The translations under genes and the position numbers were made by a program. A DNA stretch of 42,270 nt, from NCBI GenBank assembly GCA_031274425.1, contig JAISQE010000021.1, forward strand, positions 1 to 42,270, written 5' to 3'. Origin of the DNA: Synergistaceae bacterium (lineage in GTDB: Bacteria > Synergistota > Synergistia > Synergistales > Aminobacteriaceae). The stretch's first letter is position 1. Each line of letters starts with the position of its first letter. Shown here one piece after another: positions 8,940-17,018 of the stretch. A model generated the notes under the pieces. The model worked only from the letters and a program-made list of their open reading frames with translations, was not told where the DNA came from and did no database searches.

Positions 8940-9758
8940 TCACGAAACCTCGAAGATCTCCGCTAGTTTTTTGACGACGCCGTCCTCCGCGTTGCCGAGG
9001 CAGACGCACGAGGCGGCCTCGCGCACCGGGGCTTGGGCGTTTTGGGGGGCGATGGAAAAACCGGCTTCCGCGAACATCGTCAGGTCGTTGAAGTGGTCGC
9101 CCGCGACGAGAATTTCTTCTTTGGAGAACCCCCAGCGATCGGCCAGTTTTTTCAGCCCCTTGCCTTTTGTCGCTCCTGTGTGCATGTATTCGATAAAAGT
9201 CGGGAGGCTCTGCGTGACGTAGACTTTTTCTTTGAAAAAACGGCTGCTTTTTTCGAAAATCGCGGGGATGGACTCGGCGTTGGGCATTAAATTGATAATC
9301 TTCAAAGGGGCTTTGTTCGGAGTTTTGCTCAAAAAGGCGAAAAGATCTCCGACCGCCTCCATAACGGAGCCTGTGCGCTTGGCGTAGCCTTTGTCTTCCT
9401 CGGTGATATGAGAAACGTAAACGCGGTCGTCCATGTAGACGCGCGGATGTCCTTCCATTTCCAGCCCTATGCGTATTACCGCTCGGGCATCGTCGAGGGG
9501 CAGAGGGCATTCGTCCATGATCTTGCCGCTTAAAGAGGTGCGAAGCTGAGCGCCGTTGCAGAAAACGCCCGGAGTATCCAGGCCGATTCGTCTCAGGTGA
9601 GAAAGGGTGCCCGCGTGGGGACGCCCCGTGCAGGGGACGACTTTTACGCCGCTTTTATCTATCGCGCGCAGGACGTCGACCGCATATTCGGAAAGGGAAG
9701 AGTCGGGGCGCAGGAGAGTCTCGTCCAGATCGAAGGCTACCAGTTTGTACTTGTGCAT
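8940..9758 (-). CDS. Cof-type HAD superfamily phosphatase
   Basis: Cytoplasmic phosphohydrolase of the HAD superfamily, Cof/YidA type with a C2 cap, 272 residues. Motif I is VAFDLDETLL near the N-terminus with the nucleophile and acid/base Asp pair. Motif II is the Thr in VPCTGRPHAG, motif III includes KGKGLKKLADRWG, and motif IV is AGDHFNDLTMFAEAG. The start at 9758 has GGATGG about 8 nt upstream; another ATG at 9770 adds four residues and cannot be excluded. It is the only leftward gene among rightward ones here. Such enzymes act on sugar phosphates or flavin and pyridoxal phosphates; the substrate is unknown. Confidence 0.9.
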   Translation of the reverse strand: MHKYKLVAFDLDETLLRPDSSLSEYAVDVLRAIDKSGVKVVPCTGRPHAGTLSHLRRIGLDTPGVFCNGAQLRTSLSGKIMDECPLPLDDARAVIRIGLEMEGHPRVYMDDRVYVSHITEEDKGYAKRTGSVMEAVGDLFAFLSKTPNKAPLKIINLMPNAESIPAIFEKSSRFFKEKVYVTQSLPTFIEYMHTGATKGKGLKKLADRWGFSKEEILVAGDHFNDLTMFAEAGFSIAPQNAQAPVREAASCVCLGNAEDGVVKKLAEIFEVS

Positions 9759-9914
9759 GTTTGCATCCATCCTTGTGCTTGATCCTTGTGTTTGGCCAAC
9801 ATTGTGCGCGGTTTTGAGCCGTGATGTTCGTATCATCATACCACAAAGGTTCCACTGCTTGTCGCGGACCGATTCTCCCGCTTGACGCCGTTTCTTGATT
9901 GAGTTCTTTACGGA

Positions 9915-9943
9915 TTTACGGAACAGATTCGATGAAATACAAT
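9915..9943 (+). promoter_or_regulatory. Candidate promoter for the binding protein at 10049
   Basis: TTTACG (9915-9920) and TACAAT (9938-9943) are separated by exactly 17 nt and lie about 105 nt upstream of the start codon. The similarity is moderate. Between this and the gene is a short repeat (GATGTTGA at 9960-9967 and 9971-9978). Confidence 0.4.
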
Positions 9944-10048
9944 GTGCGAAGCCGGCGTCGATGTTGATTTGATGTTGACGTTGAGGAACGGGATCGAATG
10001 AAACTTCTTGAGCTTCTAAACTTAAATTCTTTGAGGAGGGTTTTGTTA

Positions 10049-11212
10049 ATGAAGAAAATGAAGAAGTTGACGGTGTTGTGGGTTGTGTTGTCGATTTTGT
10101 CGGTGTCGTCGGCGCTTCCGGCGCTGGGAGCGGATACGATCAAGATAGGCGAGATCGCTACGGTGACGGGCGACTTCGCGGCCTATGGAGTGGCGGAAGT
10201 CGAATCGGTCAAGATAGCCGTCGAGGAGATCAACGCAGCGGGCGGCATTCTTGGAAAACAGATCGAATTGATCATGTACGACTGCCGCACGCGTCAAGAG
10301 GATATGGTGAATGCCGCGCGGCGTTTGGTCGAGTCGGACAAGGTCGTGGCGGTCATCGGCCCCAGCGGAAGCGGTCTTTGCATCGCGGGCGCTCCTATTT
10401 TCAACAGGGGACAGGTTCCCCACATCGGAACCCTCCCCACAAACCCGCTGGTTACCGTTGACGAGACGGGCAAAGTACGTCCTTACAACTTTCGCATCTG
10501 TTTCCTGGATCCGTATCAAGGCCGCATGATGGCCTACTTTGCGTCCAAGGACCTGGGGTTCAAAAAAGCGGCGGTTCTTTACGACGTGTCGAGCGATTAC
10601 TCGCAGGGGCAACGAGAGTTTTTTGTCGAGAGCTTCAAGGAATTTGGCGGAGAGATCGTCGCCGACGAGGGCTTTCGCGGCGAGGATGTCGATTTTCGGT
10701 CGCAGCTCACCAACATCAAAGACAGCGGCGCGGACGTGATGATCTTTCCCTTTATGGGCAAAGCCTTGCCCTTGGCGATCAAGCAGGCGCGCGAATTGGG
10801 GATCGGCCTGGTGGTTGTCGGCGGCGACGGCTACGGGGATTTCATGTGGGAGGTCGCGGGCGACGCCCTCGGCAACACGTACTGGGTCAGCCACGTGGAT
10901 CAGTACGACCCCGTGTTGAAGCCCTTTTTCGACAAATACGAAGCCAAGACGGGCACCGAGTGCAAAGAGTTTATGAACGCCGTTATGGCCTATGATTGCG
11001 TATATTGGCTCAAAGACGCGATCGAGCGGGCCGGCACCGACGACCCCGTGAAAGTGCGCGACGCTCTCGAGGCTACGCGGGGGTTGAAGTTGATGCATGC
11101 CGTCCTGACGATGGACGAATTCCATAATCCCAAAGATAAAGATGGCGTCATGCTGGTCTGCGACGCCGCTCAAAAGAAGGCTTTGTTCTTTAAAAAGGTC
11201 AGGCCGGAATAA
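10049..11212 (+). CDS. ABC-type branched-chain amino-acid (LivJ-like) substrate-binding protein, second copy
   Basis: 387-residue periplasmic binding protein, a paralogue of the one at 3045. After a Lys-rich start and hydrophobic signal segment ending near LPALGAD, the mature part opens with TIKIGEIATVTGDFAAYG. Shared landmarks are INAAGGILGKQIELIMYD and GKVRPYNFRICFLDPYQG, matching the first copy's GKVRPYMFRIAYTDPYQG. The ATG at 10049 has GGAGGG 8 nt upstream; the in-frame start at 9998 has no such site. It is again unaccompanied by permease or ATPase genes and stands between a divergent HAD gene and folD. Ligand-contacting regions differ between the copies, so they may bind different amino acids. 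Confidence 0.9.
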   Translation: MKKMKKLTVLWVVLSILSVSSALPALGADTIKIGEIATVTGDFAAYGVAEVESVKIAVEEINAAGGILGKQIELIMYDCRTRQEDMVNAARRLVESDKVVAVIGPSGSGLCIAGAPIFNRGQVPHIGTLPTNPLVTVDETGKVRPYNFRICFLDPYQGRMMAYFASKDLGFKKAAVLYDVSSDYSQGQREFFVESFKEFGGEIVADEGFRGEDVDFRSQLTNIKDSGADVMIFPFMGKALPLAIKQARELGIGLVVVGGDGYGDFMWEVAGDALGNTYWVSHVDQYDPVLKPFFDKYEAKTGTECKEFMNAVMAYDCVYWLKDAIERAGTDDPVKVRDALEATRGLKLMHAVLTMDEFHNPKDKDGVMLVCDAAQKKALFFKKVRPE

Positions 11213-11304
11213 GCCGCTGGGCCCGGCAATACTGCGACAGAGAACTTTTTGTTGAACCGGCGTATGGAGTCTCCCGAAAGAATTCCGACGAAAGAGGGTT
11301 CCGA

Positions 11305-12159
11305 ATGGCTACGATCATGAAAGGCTCGGATGTTGCCGCGGCAATGAGAGAAACGCTTCTGACGGAGCTGGAAAAATTGAGGCGAAAGGGAGTCGATCCG
11401 ACGTTGGGCGTTGTCCGCGTCGGGTCGCGCGCCGACGACCTCGCTTATGAGCGCGGCGTTTTGAAGCGTTTTAAGGAATTGGGGATTGCGACGCGCGTTT
11501 TCGAGTTCCCCGAAAAGATCGACTCCAAAGATTTCCTCGCGGAGTTTGTGAAGGTGGGCGCTTCTTCGGCATTACAGGGGATTTTGTTGTTTCGGCCCCT
11601 GCCGAAGCATCTGGATGAAGATGCGGCGAGGCGGGCGATCGATCCCTTGAAAGATATGGACGGAATGAACCCTTTGAACGTTGCGAAGGTTTTCGCCGGC
11701 GAGGAGGATGGTTTTGCGCCCTGTACGTCCGTTGCCGTCATGGAGCTGTTGTCGCATTGGGGAGTGACTTTGACGGGCAAGAACGTGGCGATCGTCGGGC
11801 GCAGCATGGTGGTTGGCCGTCCCCTCGCCATGTTGATGCTGAAGAAGGACGCAACCGTCACGATGTGTCACACGAAAACCCAAAACGTGCGAGAGATTTG
11901 CCGCGAAGCGGATATTCTCGTCGCGGCCGCAGGGCGGGCCCACATGGTGACTCCCGCGTTCGTTTCCTCCAAAAGTATTGTCGTCGACGTCGGCATCAAT
12001 ATGGAAGACGGCAATTTATGCGGAGATGTGGACTATGACGCCGTCTCGCCCCTAGTTTCCATGATCACGCCCGTTCGCGGAGGCGTTGGCGCGGTAACGA
12101 CCTCCGTATTGGCCAAGCACATTTTGAAAGCCGCGTCTTTGCTTGCCGCAAACTTGTAG
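11305..12159 (+). CDS. folD: FolD-family methylenetetrahydrofolate dehydrogenase, cyclohydrolase residues altered
   Basis: Canonical FolD oxidises 5,10-methylene-THF with NADP and hydrolyses methenyl-THF to 10-formyl-THF. The 284 residues carry the family's folds: PLPKHLDE, DMDGMNPLN, the nucleotide site GRSMVVGRPLAMLM and the end TPVRGGVGAVTTSVLAKH. Aligning by spacing with E. coli FolD (K54, Q98, D121; constant offset of two), the catalytic Lys of YxxxK is V52 (YERGV) and the Gln of the VQLPLP segment is F96 (LLFRPLP), while D119 is kept. The dehydrogenase half looks intact but cyclohydrolase activity may be lost. The ATG at 11305 lies 92 nt after the binding-protein gene. A weak hairpin follows the stop. 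The residue interpretation rests on my alignment from memory. Confidence 0.9.
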   Translation: MATIMKGSDVAAAMRETLLTELEKLRRKGVDPTLGVVRVGSRADDLAYERGVLKRFKELGIATRVFEFPEKIDSKDFLAEFVKVGASSALQGILLFRPLPKHLDEDAARRAIDPLKDMDGMNPLNVAKVFAGEEDGFAPCTSVAVMELLSHWGVTLTGKNVAIVGRSMVVGRPLAMLMLKKDATVTMCHTKTQNVREICREADILVAAAGRAHMVTPAFVSSKSIVVDVGINMEDGNLCGDVDYDAVSPLVSMITPVRGGVGAVTTSVLAKHILKAASLLAANL

Positions 12160-12179
12160 TCCGGCCGGAAAACGCTCGG

Positions 12180-12202
12180 AGTCCGTCCGTAAAAGGCGGA
12201 CT
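12180..12202 (+). terminator. Weak stem-loop after folD
   Basis: AGTCCG and CC, with one bulged T, pair with GGCGGACT around a short A-rich loop, between folD and the tRNA-Sec gene. A CTTTT follows some 8 nt later. Possible terminator. Confidence 0.4.
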
Positions 12203-12247
12203 CTATAGACTTTTGCGGTGTCGCGGTTTAAACTATTTTTATTTTAC

Positions 12248-12345
12248 GGGGGTGCGATTCGTCTGGTGACGGGCCCGGGCTTCAAACCCGGTGAGGGGTG
12301 GTTTGCGCTGTCCTTGGTGGGTTCGATCCCCACACGCCTCCGCCA
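12248..12345 (+). tRNA. selC: tRNA-Sec (selenocysteine), anticodon UCA
   Basis: All parts of a bacterial tRNA-Sec fold by hand. The acceptor is 8 positions long (12248-12255 with 12334-12341), with two G-U pairs and a C-A mismatch at the last position. The D stem has 6 bp (TTCGTC with GACGGG) around a 4-nt TGGT loop. The 5-bp anticodon stem closes loop CTTCAAA, giving anticodon TCA (12282-12284). A long variable arm (about 12294-12315) forms an 8-bp wobble-rich stem. The T arm is GTGGG-TTCGATC-CCCAC, followed by discriminator G and an encoded CCA (12343-12345). It decodes UGA as selenocysteine with SelA, SelB and SelD, none of which are in this window. Confidence 0.95.
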
Positions 12346-12396
12346 TGTGATTTTCCACACGCCGAGTTCCCGGAAAAAGATGGGGGGGAGTTTTTT

Positions 12397-13596
12397 GTGA
12401 ACATACTGCACAACGCCAAAGAAGTCGAAGCACGGGTTCGAGAGTGGCGACGCCATATTCACGCGCATCCTGAGTTGGGCATGGAAACGGAGGCCACGGC
12501 CGTCTTTGTGGAGAAGGTTTTGAAGGAAATCGGAGTCTCGGAGGTGAGGCGTTGTGGGGGCACTGGGCTTGTGGCTTTGATACAAGGACAACAAGGACAG
12601 CCGGGAAACGCTTGCGTCGGCCTTCGCGCGGATATGGACGCCTTGCCCGTGAACGAGCGCAATGATTTGCCGTATAAGTCCGTGAACCCCGGAGCGGCTC
12701 ACGTCTGCGGGCATGACGTGCACACGGCCTGCCTTCTGGGCGCGGCCCAGGTGCTGTACAGCCTTCGATCGGAGTTTCAGGGAACGGTAAAACTGATCTT
12801 CCAGCCGGGCGAGGAGGGCGCGGGCGGCGCTTCGCGGATGATCGCGGACGGCGTGCTGCAGAACCCGGAAATGCAATCGATTTTTGCGCTCCACGTGTGG
12901 CCGGACTTGCCCGTCGGCACGGTCGGATTTCGCCGGGGCGCCGTTCTGGCGAGCGCGCAGAGCATCGAAATTCGCGTCAAAGGCAAGCAGGGACACGCGG
13001 CGCACCCTCACCGCTGCGTCGACCCCATCTTGATTGCCGGACACGTTATATGCGCGCTTCAGTCGATCGTGGCGCGCGAGATAGCTCCGTTGGATACGGG
13101 CGTTTTGACGCTCGGGAAAATAACGGGCGGCACCGCGGGCAACATCATCCCCGAGGAAGTCTTCATCGAGGGTACGATACGCACCCTGTCCAAAGACGTA
13201 AACCGACAGATTGTCGAGGCCGCCGGGCGCATCGTGGAAGGAACTGCGGCCATGCTGCGCGGTTCGGGTAGTTTCAAGGCATCTCCCGGACTTCCTCCCG
13301 TGGTCAACGACGACGCTTTGTTCGATATGATGCAGGAAAGCTTCCGGCGCAATTTCGGAGAAGAACATGTCCGCACGCTCCCCGAGCCTTCGATGGGAGG
13401 GGAAGACTTCGCTTTATATTTAGAGCATGTTCCCGGCGCGCACTTCCGGCTGGGGGTCGGGCAGGAGGGGCGGGATAATTTTCCGCTGCATTCGCCCGAT
13501 TTTATCGCGAATGACGGGGGTATTTCCTATGGTGTGGCCGGATTGGCCGCATTGGCTCTCGATGCTTTGAAATTGAAAAAAAAGCCCGGCCTTTGA
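12397..13596 (+). CDS. M20D family amidohydrolase (N-acyl amino acid / hippurate hydrolase type)
   Basis: Zinc amidohydrolase of 399 residues. M20D landmarks are present: RRHIHAHPELGMET at the N-terminus, GLRADMDALPV, the Cys-type metal motif CGHDVHTA, FQPGEEGAGGA with the catalytic Glu pair, ALHVWP, the lid sequence GKQGHAAHPH and a final metal His in FPLHSPDF. Relatives cleave N-acetyl, N-benzoyl or aminobenzoyl amino acids. The start is the GTG at 12397, preceded by a G-rich GGGGGGGAG. An in-frame start at 12298 lies inside the tRNA-Sec gene and is rejected. A 9-bp in-frame tandem (CAAGGACAA then CAAGGACAG, 12583-12600) encodes QGQ QGQ in a surface-loop region. purH follows after 19 nt. 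Confidence 0.9.
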   Translation: MNILHNAKEVEARVREWRRHIHAHPELGMETEATAVFVEKVLKEIGVSEVRRCGGTGLVALIQGQQGQPGNACVGLRADMDALPVNERNDLPYKSVNPGAAHVCGHDVHTACLLGAAQVLYSLRSEFQGTVKLIFQPGEEGAGGASRMIADGVLQNPEMQSIFALHVWPDLPVGTVGFRRGAVLASAQSIEIRVKGKQGHAAHPHRCVDPILIAGHVICALQSIVAREIAPLDTGVLTLGKITGGTAGNIIPEEVFIEGTIRTLSKDVNRQIVEAAGRIVEGTAAMLRGSGSFKASPGLPPVVNDDALFDMMQESFRRNFGEEHVRTLPEPSMGGEDFALYLEHVPGAHFRLGVGQEGRDNFPLHSPDFIANDGGISYGVAGLAALALDALKLKKKPGL

Positions 13597-13615
13597 GAGA
13601 GGGATCCGAGAGAAA

Positions 13616-15181
13616 ATGCTGAAGTGCAAAATCAAACGCGCGTTGATCAGCGTCTCGGACAAAACGGGAATTGTAGAGTTCGCCGGAGGCCTTTCCTCGT
13701 TGGGAATCGAGATCGTCTCGACCGGCGGGACCTACAAAGCGCTTGCCGACGCAGGCATTCCCGTGATCTATATCTCCGACGTAACGCATTTCCCCGAAAT
13801 TCTGGACGGGCGAGTGAAGACCTTGCATCCCGCCGTTCACGGGGGAATCTTGGCCCGACGGAACGATCCGGGGCATCGGGAGGCCCTGCAAAAAGAGCGT
13901 ATCGTCCCCATCGACCTGGTTGCCGTGAACCTGTATCCTTTTCGGGAGACGGCGAGGCGGAATGCTTCCTGGGACGAGTTGATCGAGAATATCGACATCG
14001 GCGGACCGGCGATGATTCGTTCCGCCGCGAAAAATCACGAAGATGTCGTGATCGTCGTTCACCCGGACGACTACGAGGGCGTTTTGCGCCGACTGCGGCA
14101 TGACGGAGACTGCGCGAAAGACGAACGTATCCGATTGGCCCTCAATGCCTTCCAGCACACGGCGGAGTACGATGCCTGCATTCACGCGACGTTGGCCGCC
14201 GTCTCGTCGGCCGGCCGAGAAGAGGAAATTTTCCCAAAGCGGCTTTCGCCGGAGACCGAAAGGCTGTCGACCTTGCGCTACGGGGAAAACCCCGGCCAGT
14301 CGGCCGCTCTTTACCGCGACGCAACCCGGACGCCCTCTTTCGTCGACGCGCTTCAGCTTCAAGGTAAAGAACTGTCCTACAACAACTGGCTCGACGCCGA
14401 CAGCGCGTTCAAGATCGTACAGGAGTTGGACGGGCCACAGCCCGCCGCCGTCGTCGTCAAACACACCAACCCCTGCGGCGCTGCCCTGGGGACGACGATC
14501 GAGGAAGCGTTCGGAAAAGCCTACGAGGCTGACCCGGTGTCGGCCTTTGGGGGCATCCTCGCCGTCAACCGGCCGGTGACGAGGGAATTGGCCGAGGCTT
14601 TACAGGGCGTTTTCTGGGAGGTGATCCTCGCCCCAGATTACTCTGAGGAAGCGAGAAAAATTCTTGGGGCCAAGCCCAACCTGCGCTTGCTGGAGGTTCC
14701 CGAAGCGGTCTGGCCGGTCGTTCCCTCATTGGAATGGAGAAGTATTCAAGGAGGGTTCCTCGTTCAGGAGCGGGACCTTCAGAGCGCCCCTCCAGACGGC
14801 TGGACCGCCGTCACCGCTAGGCGTCCGACCGAAACGGAATTTGAAGACCTAATATTTGCGTGGAAGGTCGTCAAACAGGTGAAGTCGAACGCGATCGTTC
14901 TAGCAAAAGACCGTACTACGGTGGGCATTGGGGCTGGACAGATGAATCGCGTGGGCGCGGCTAGAATCGCCCTGGAACAAGCCGGCGAAAAAGCGCGGGG
15001 GGCGGTATTGGCGTCGGATGCGTTTTTTCCCTTTGCCGACACGGTGCGGTTGGCCGCGGAAAGCGGCGTAACCGCCGTCGTTCAGCCCGGAGGCTCTTTG
15101 CGCGACAAGGAGTCCATCGACGTCGCGGACGAACGCGGTCTCGCGATGTTCCATACGGGCGTCCGGCATTTTAAGCATTAA
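13616..15181 (+). CDS. purH: Bifunctional AICAR transformylase / IMP cyclohydrolase
   Basis: Catalyses the last two steps of de novo IMP synthesis, using 10-formyl-THF. The 521 residues match the family length. The N-terminal MGS-like IMP cyclohydrolase domain begins KRALISVSDKTGIVEFA and contains STGGTYKAL and GRVKTLHPAVHGGIL. The C-terminal transformylase domain has LRYGENPGQSAALY and the catalytic Lys-His of VVVKHTNPCGAA, and ends with SDAFFPFADTV and AVVQPGGSLRDKE. The ATG at 13616 has a GAGAGGGATCCGAGAG purine-rich lead. It probably forms a pair with purD 45 nt downstream, with an AT-rich palindrome between them. Its need for 10-formyl-THF is relevant to the unusual FolD upstream. Confidence 0.98.
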   Translation: MLKCKIKRALISVSDKTGIVEFAGGLSSLGIEIVSTGGTYKALADAGIPVIYISDVTHFPEILDGRVKTLHPAVHGGILARRNDPGHREALQKERIVPIDLVAVNLYPFRETARRNASWDELIENIDIGGPAMIRSAAKNHEDVVIVVHPDDYEGVLRRLRHDGDCAKDERIRLALNAFQHTAEYDACIHATLAAVSSAGREEEIFPKRLSPETERLSTLRYGENPGQSAALYRDATRTPSFVDALQLQGKELSYNNWLDADSAFKIVQELDGPQPAAVVVKHTNPCGAALGTTIEEAFGKAYEADPVSAFGGILAVNRPVTRELAEALQGVFWEVILAPDYSEEARKILGAKPNLRLLEVPEAVWPVVPSLEWRSIQGGFLVQERDLQSAPPDGWTAVTARRPTETEFEDLIFAWKVVKQVKSNAIVLAKDRTTVGIGAGQMNRVGAARIALEQAGEKARGAVLASDAFFPFADTVRLAAESGVTAVVQPGGSLRDKESIDVADERGLAMFHTGVRHFKH

Positions 15182-15184
15182 ATG

Positions 15185-15202
15185 TTAATATTGGAATATT
15201 AA
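15185..15202. promoter_or_regulatory. AT-rich palindrome between purH and purD
   Basis: TTAATATT and AATATTAA are perfect 8-bp inverted arms separated by GG, lying in the 45-nt gap between purH and purD. The shape suggests a dimeric regulator site, but AT-rich palindromes also arise by chance. Confidence 0.35.
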
Positions 15203-15226
15203 ATTGAATATTTTCGGGAGTGAATG

Positions 15227-16507
15227 ATGAAGGTCCTACTCATCGGCAGTGGCGGACGTGAGCATGCCTTGGCGTGGAAGCTGGCGGAAAGCCCTCGCTT
15301 GACGAAACTCTACGCCGCGCCGGGCAATCCCGGGATGGAAAAAACGGCGCGACTCGCTCCATTGGAGGCAACGGACCTCGGCGAAATTGTCGCCTTCGCC
15401 GCAAGGGAAAGCGTCGATCTGGTCGTCGTCGGGCCGGAAGCCCCCTTGGCCCTGGGCTTGGCCGACCGTTTGAAGGAAGAGGGAATTCCCTGCTTCGGCC
15501 CGGGAGCGAAGGGGGCGCTCCTGGAGAGCTCCAAAAAGTTCGCCAAGGATTTTATGACGCGGCACGGTATTCCGACGGCCGCTTATCGCGCCTTTGCCTC
15601 GAACGGCGACGCGAAGCGGTACATCGGGTCTTTGCCGAAGGAGCCGATCGTGATCAAAGCCGACGGTCTGGCCCAGGGCAAGGGAGTCGTCGTGGCGGAA
15701 AACCTCGAGGATGCGTTGGCGGCGCTTGACGCGATGATGAGCGGACGCTTTGGGGAAGCGGGGCGAGAGGTGGTCGTCGAGGAATGCATGACCGGTGAGG
15801 AGGTGTCGTTGCTTACGTTTACCGACGGTAAGACGATTCTTCCGATGCTTCCCGTTCAGGATCACAAACGCGTCGGAGAGGGCGATACGGGGCCGAATAC
15901 CGGCGGAATGGGGACTTACGCGCCGGTATCCGCGTTCTCGCCGGAGGTCGCGGAGGAGGTAGACGCAAGGATCCTCCGCCCGTTGCAAAACGCTTTGCGC
16001 CAGGAGGACCTCGATTATCGCGGATGTCTTTATATCGGCCTGATGCTCACCCCGGAGGGGCCGAAGGTCGTCGAGTTCAACGCCCGTTTCGGCGACCCGG
16101 AGACCCAGGTGTTGATGCCGTTGTTGAAAACGGACCTTCTTGACGTCGCCTACGCGTGCGCGAAAGGGGATTTGGCGGGACAAACCCTCGAATGGCGGCC
16201 CGAAAAAGCGGTGTGCGTGGTGATGGCGTCGTCCGGATATCCGGGGGAGTACCTCACGGGGTACTCCATTCGCGAAAAATCGGTGTCGGAGGATTTGACG
16301 CAAAACTCCTGGGTTTTCCACGCGGGAACGGCAAGGAACGCCCAGGGCGAGTTGGTGACGGCCGGAGGCCGGGTGTTGGGCGTTGCCGCGAGAGGCAAGA
16401 CCCTGGAAGAAGCCCTTGCTCGATCCTACGGGCGCGTCGAGAGCGTCGAATTCGAAGGCCGCGTTTTTCGCCGCGATATCGCCCACCGAGAAATGAAACG
16501 CCAGTGA
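15227..16507 (+). CDS. purD: Phosphoribosylamine-glycine ligase (GAR synthetase)
   Basis: ATP-grasp ligase joining phosphoribosylamine and glycine in purine synthesis; 426 residues, standard length. It begins KVLLIGSGGREHALAWKL, the PurD N-terminal signature, continues with VVVGPEAPLALGLADRL, and shows the ATP-grasp segments PIVIKADGLAQGKGVVVA and GDTGPNTGGMGTYAP, then NARFGDPETQVLMPLL. Two adjacent ATGs occur at 15224 and 15227; the second lies 6 nt from GGGAG and is preferred. It follows purH in the same direction. Other purine genes are not in the window. Confidence 0.98.
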   Translation: MKVLLIGSGGREHALAWKLAESPRLTKLYAAPGNPGMEKTARLAPLEATDLGEIVAFAARESVDLVVVGPEAPLALGLADRLKEEGIPCFGPGAKGALLESSKKFAKDFMTRHGIPTAAYRAFASNGDAKRYIGSLPKEPIVIKADGLAQGKGVVVAENLEDALAALDAMMSGRFGEAGREVVVEECMTGEEVSLLTFTDGKTILPMLPVQDHKRVGEGDTGPNTGGMGTYAPVSAFSPEVAEEVDARILRPLQNALRQEDLDYRGCLYIGLMLTPEGPKVVEFNARFGDPETQVLMPLLKTDLLDVAYACAKGDLAGQTLEWRPEKAVCVVMASSGYPGEYLTGYSIREKSVSEDLTQNSWVFHAGTARNAQGELVTAGGRVLGVAARGKTLEEALARSYGRVESVEFEGRVFRRDIAHREMKRQ

Positions 16508-16536
16508 GAATTCTATTCCTCGATTGAAATTATTTT

Positions 16537-16560
16537 ATGTGAAGCTGTATGTGAAGTTGT
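16537..16560 (+). repeat. 12-bp tandem duplication upstream of rnpB
   Basis: ATGTGAAGCTGT (16537-16548) is followed directly by ATGTGAAGTTGT (16549-16560), one mismatch, and a partial third ATGTGAG at 16564-16570. It lies between purD and the rnpB -10 box. Confidence 0.9.
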
Positions 16561-16600
16561 TTTATGTGAGATCTTTAATGCGGCGACTGTGGAATCGGGT

Positions 16601-16606
16601 TATAAT
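16601..16606 (+). promoter_or_regulatory. -10 box of rnpB
   Basis: A perfect TATAAT ends 10 nt before the 5' end of RNase P RNA as judged from its P1 helix, the right spacing for a -10 element. No good -35 hexamer is visible. Confidence 0.65.
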
Positions 16607-16616
16607 CTTGGGAAAG

Positions 16617-17006
16617 ATGAGCAGTTCTGGTAACCGCTGCGGTATCGCGTCGTCGATGTCGGGGAGGAAAGTCCGGGCTCCATAGGGCAGGATGCCGGGT
16701 AACGCCCGGTCGGCGCGAGCTGAAGGAAAGTGCCACAGAAAGCAAACAGCCCCGAGACGGACAACCAACAGGCAAAACACGCCATGTTGGGCGTTTGTTC
16801 TCCGAGGGTAATGGTGAAAAGGTAGGGTAAGAGCCTACCGGATGCGGTGTGAATCGCATGCTTGGCAAACCCCATCCGGAGCAAGATCGAATAGAGGGGA
16901 AAGAGGCGGCCCGCCGACCCCTGGGTCGATCGCTTGAGGAACGTCGTAAGGCGTTTCGGAGATAAATGGTTACCTGAACACAGAACCCGGCTTACGAACT
17001 GCTCAT
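16617..17006 (+). ncRNA. rnpB: RNase P RNA (M1 RNA, class A)
   Basis: Catalytic RNA that trims tRNA 5' leaders. About 390 nt, bounded by P1: ATGAGCAGTTC at the 5' end pairs with GAACTGCTCAT at the 3' end. Conserved core sequences are present: GAGGAAAGTCCGGGCTCC near 16660, the CACAGAAA segment near 16735, a GGTAAGAGCCTACCGG-like arm with the following GGCAAACCCC, and the 3' end ACAGAACCCGGCTTAC. The tRNA-CCA-binding GGT of L15 is suggested by this layout but I did not fold the whole molecule. It is transcribed from its own -10 box and followed by a strong hairpin. Confidence 0.96.
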
Positions 17007-17018
17007 TATTTTTATTGA

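Noticed and set aside
12181-12345. tRNA-Sec as an integration site for a genomic island
   Set aside because: No integrase, no direct repeat of the tRNA 3' end and no composition change were seen around it.
12298-12396. Upstream extension of the M20D gene
   Set aside because: It lies inside and just after the tRNA-Sec gene; the GTG at 12397 has a purine-rich ribosome binding site and gives the normal family N-terminus.
16562-16884. Short leftward open frames over rnpB
   Set aside because: They overlap the RNase P RNA, whose conserved core explains this sequence completely.
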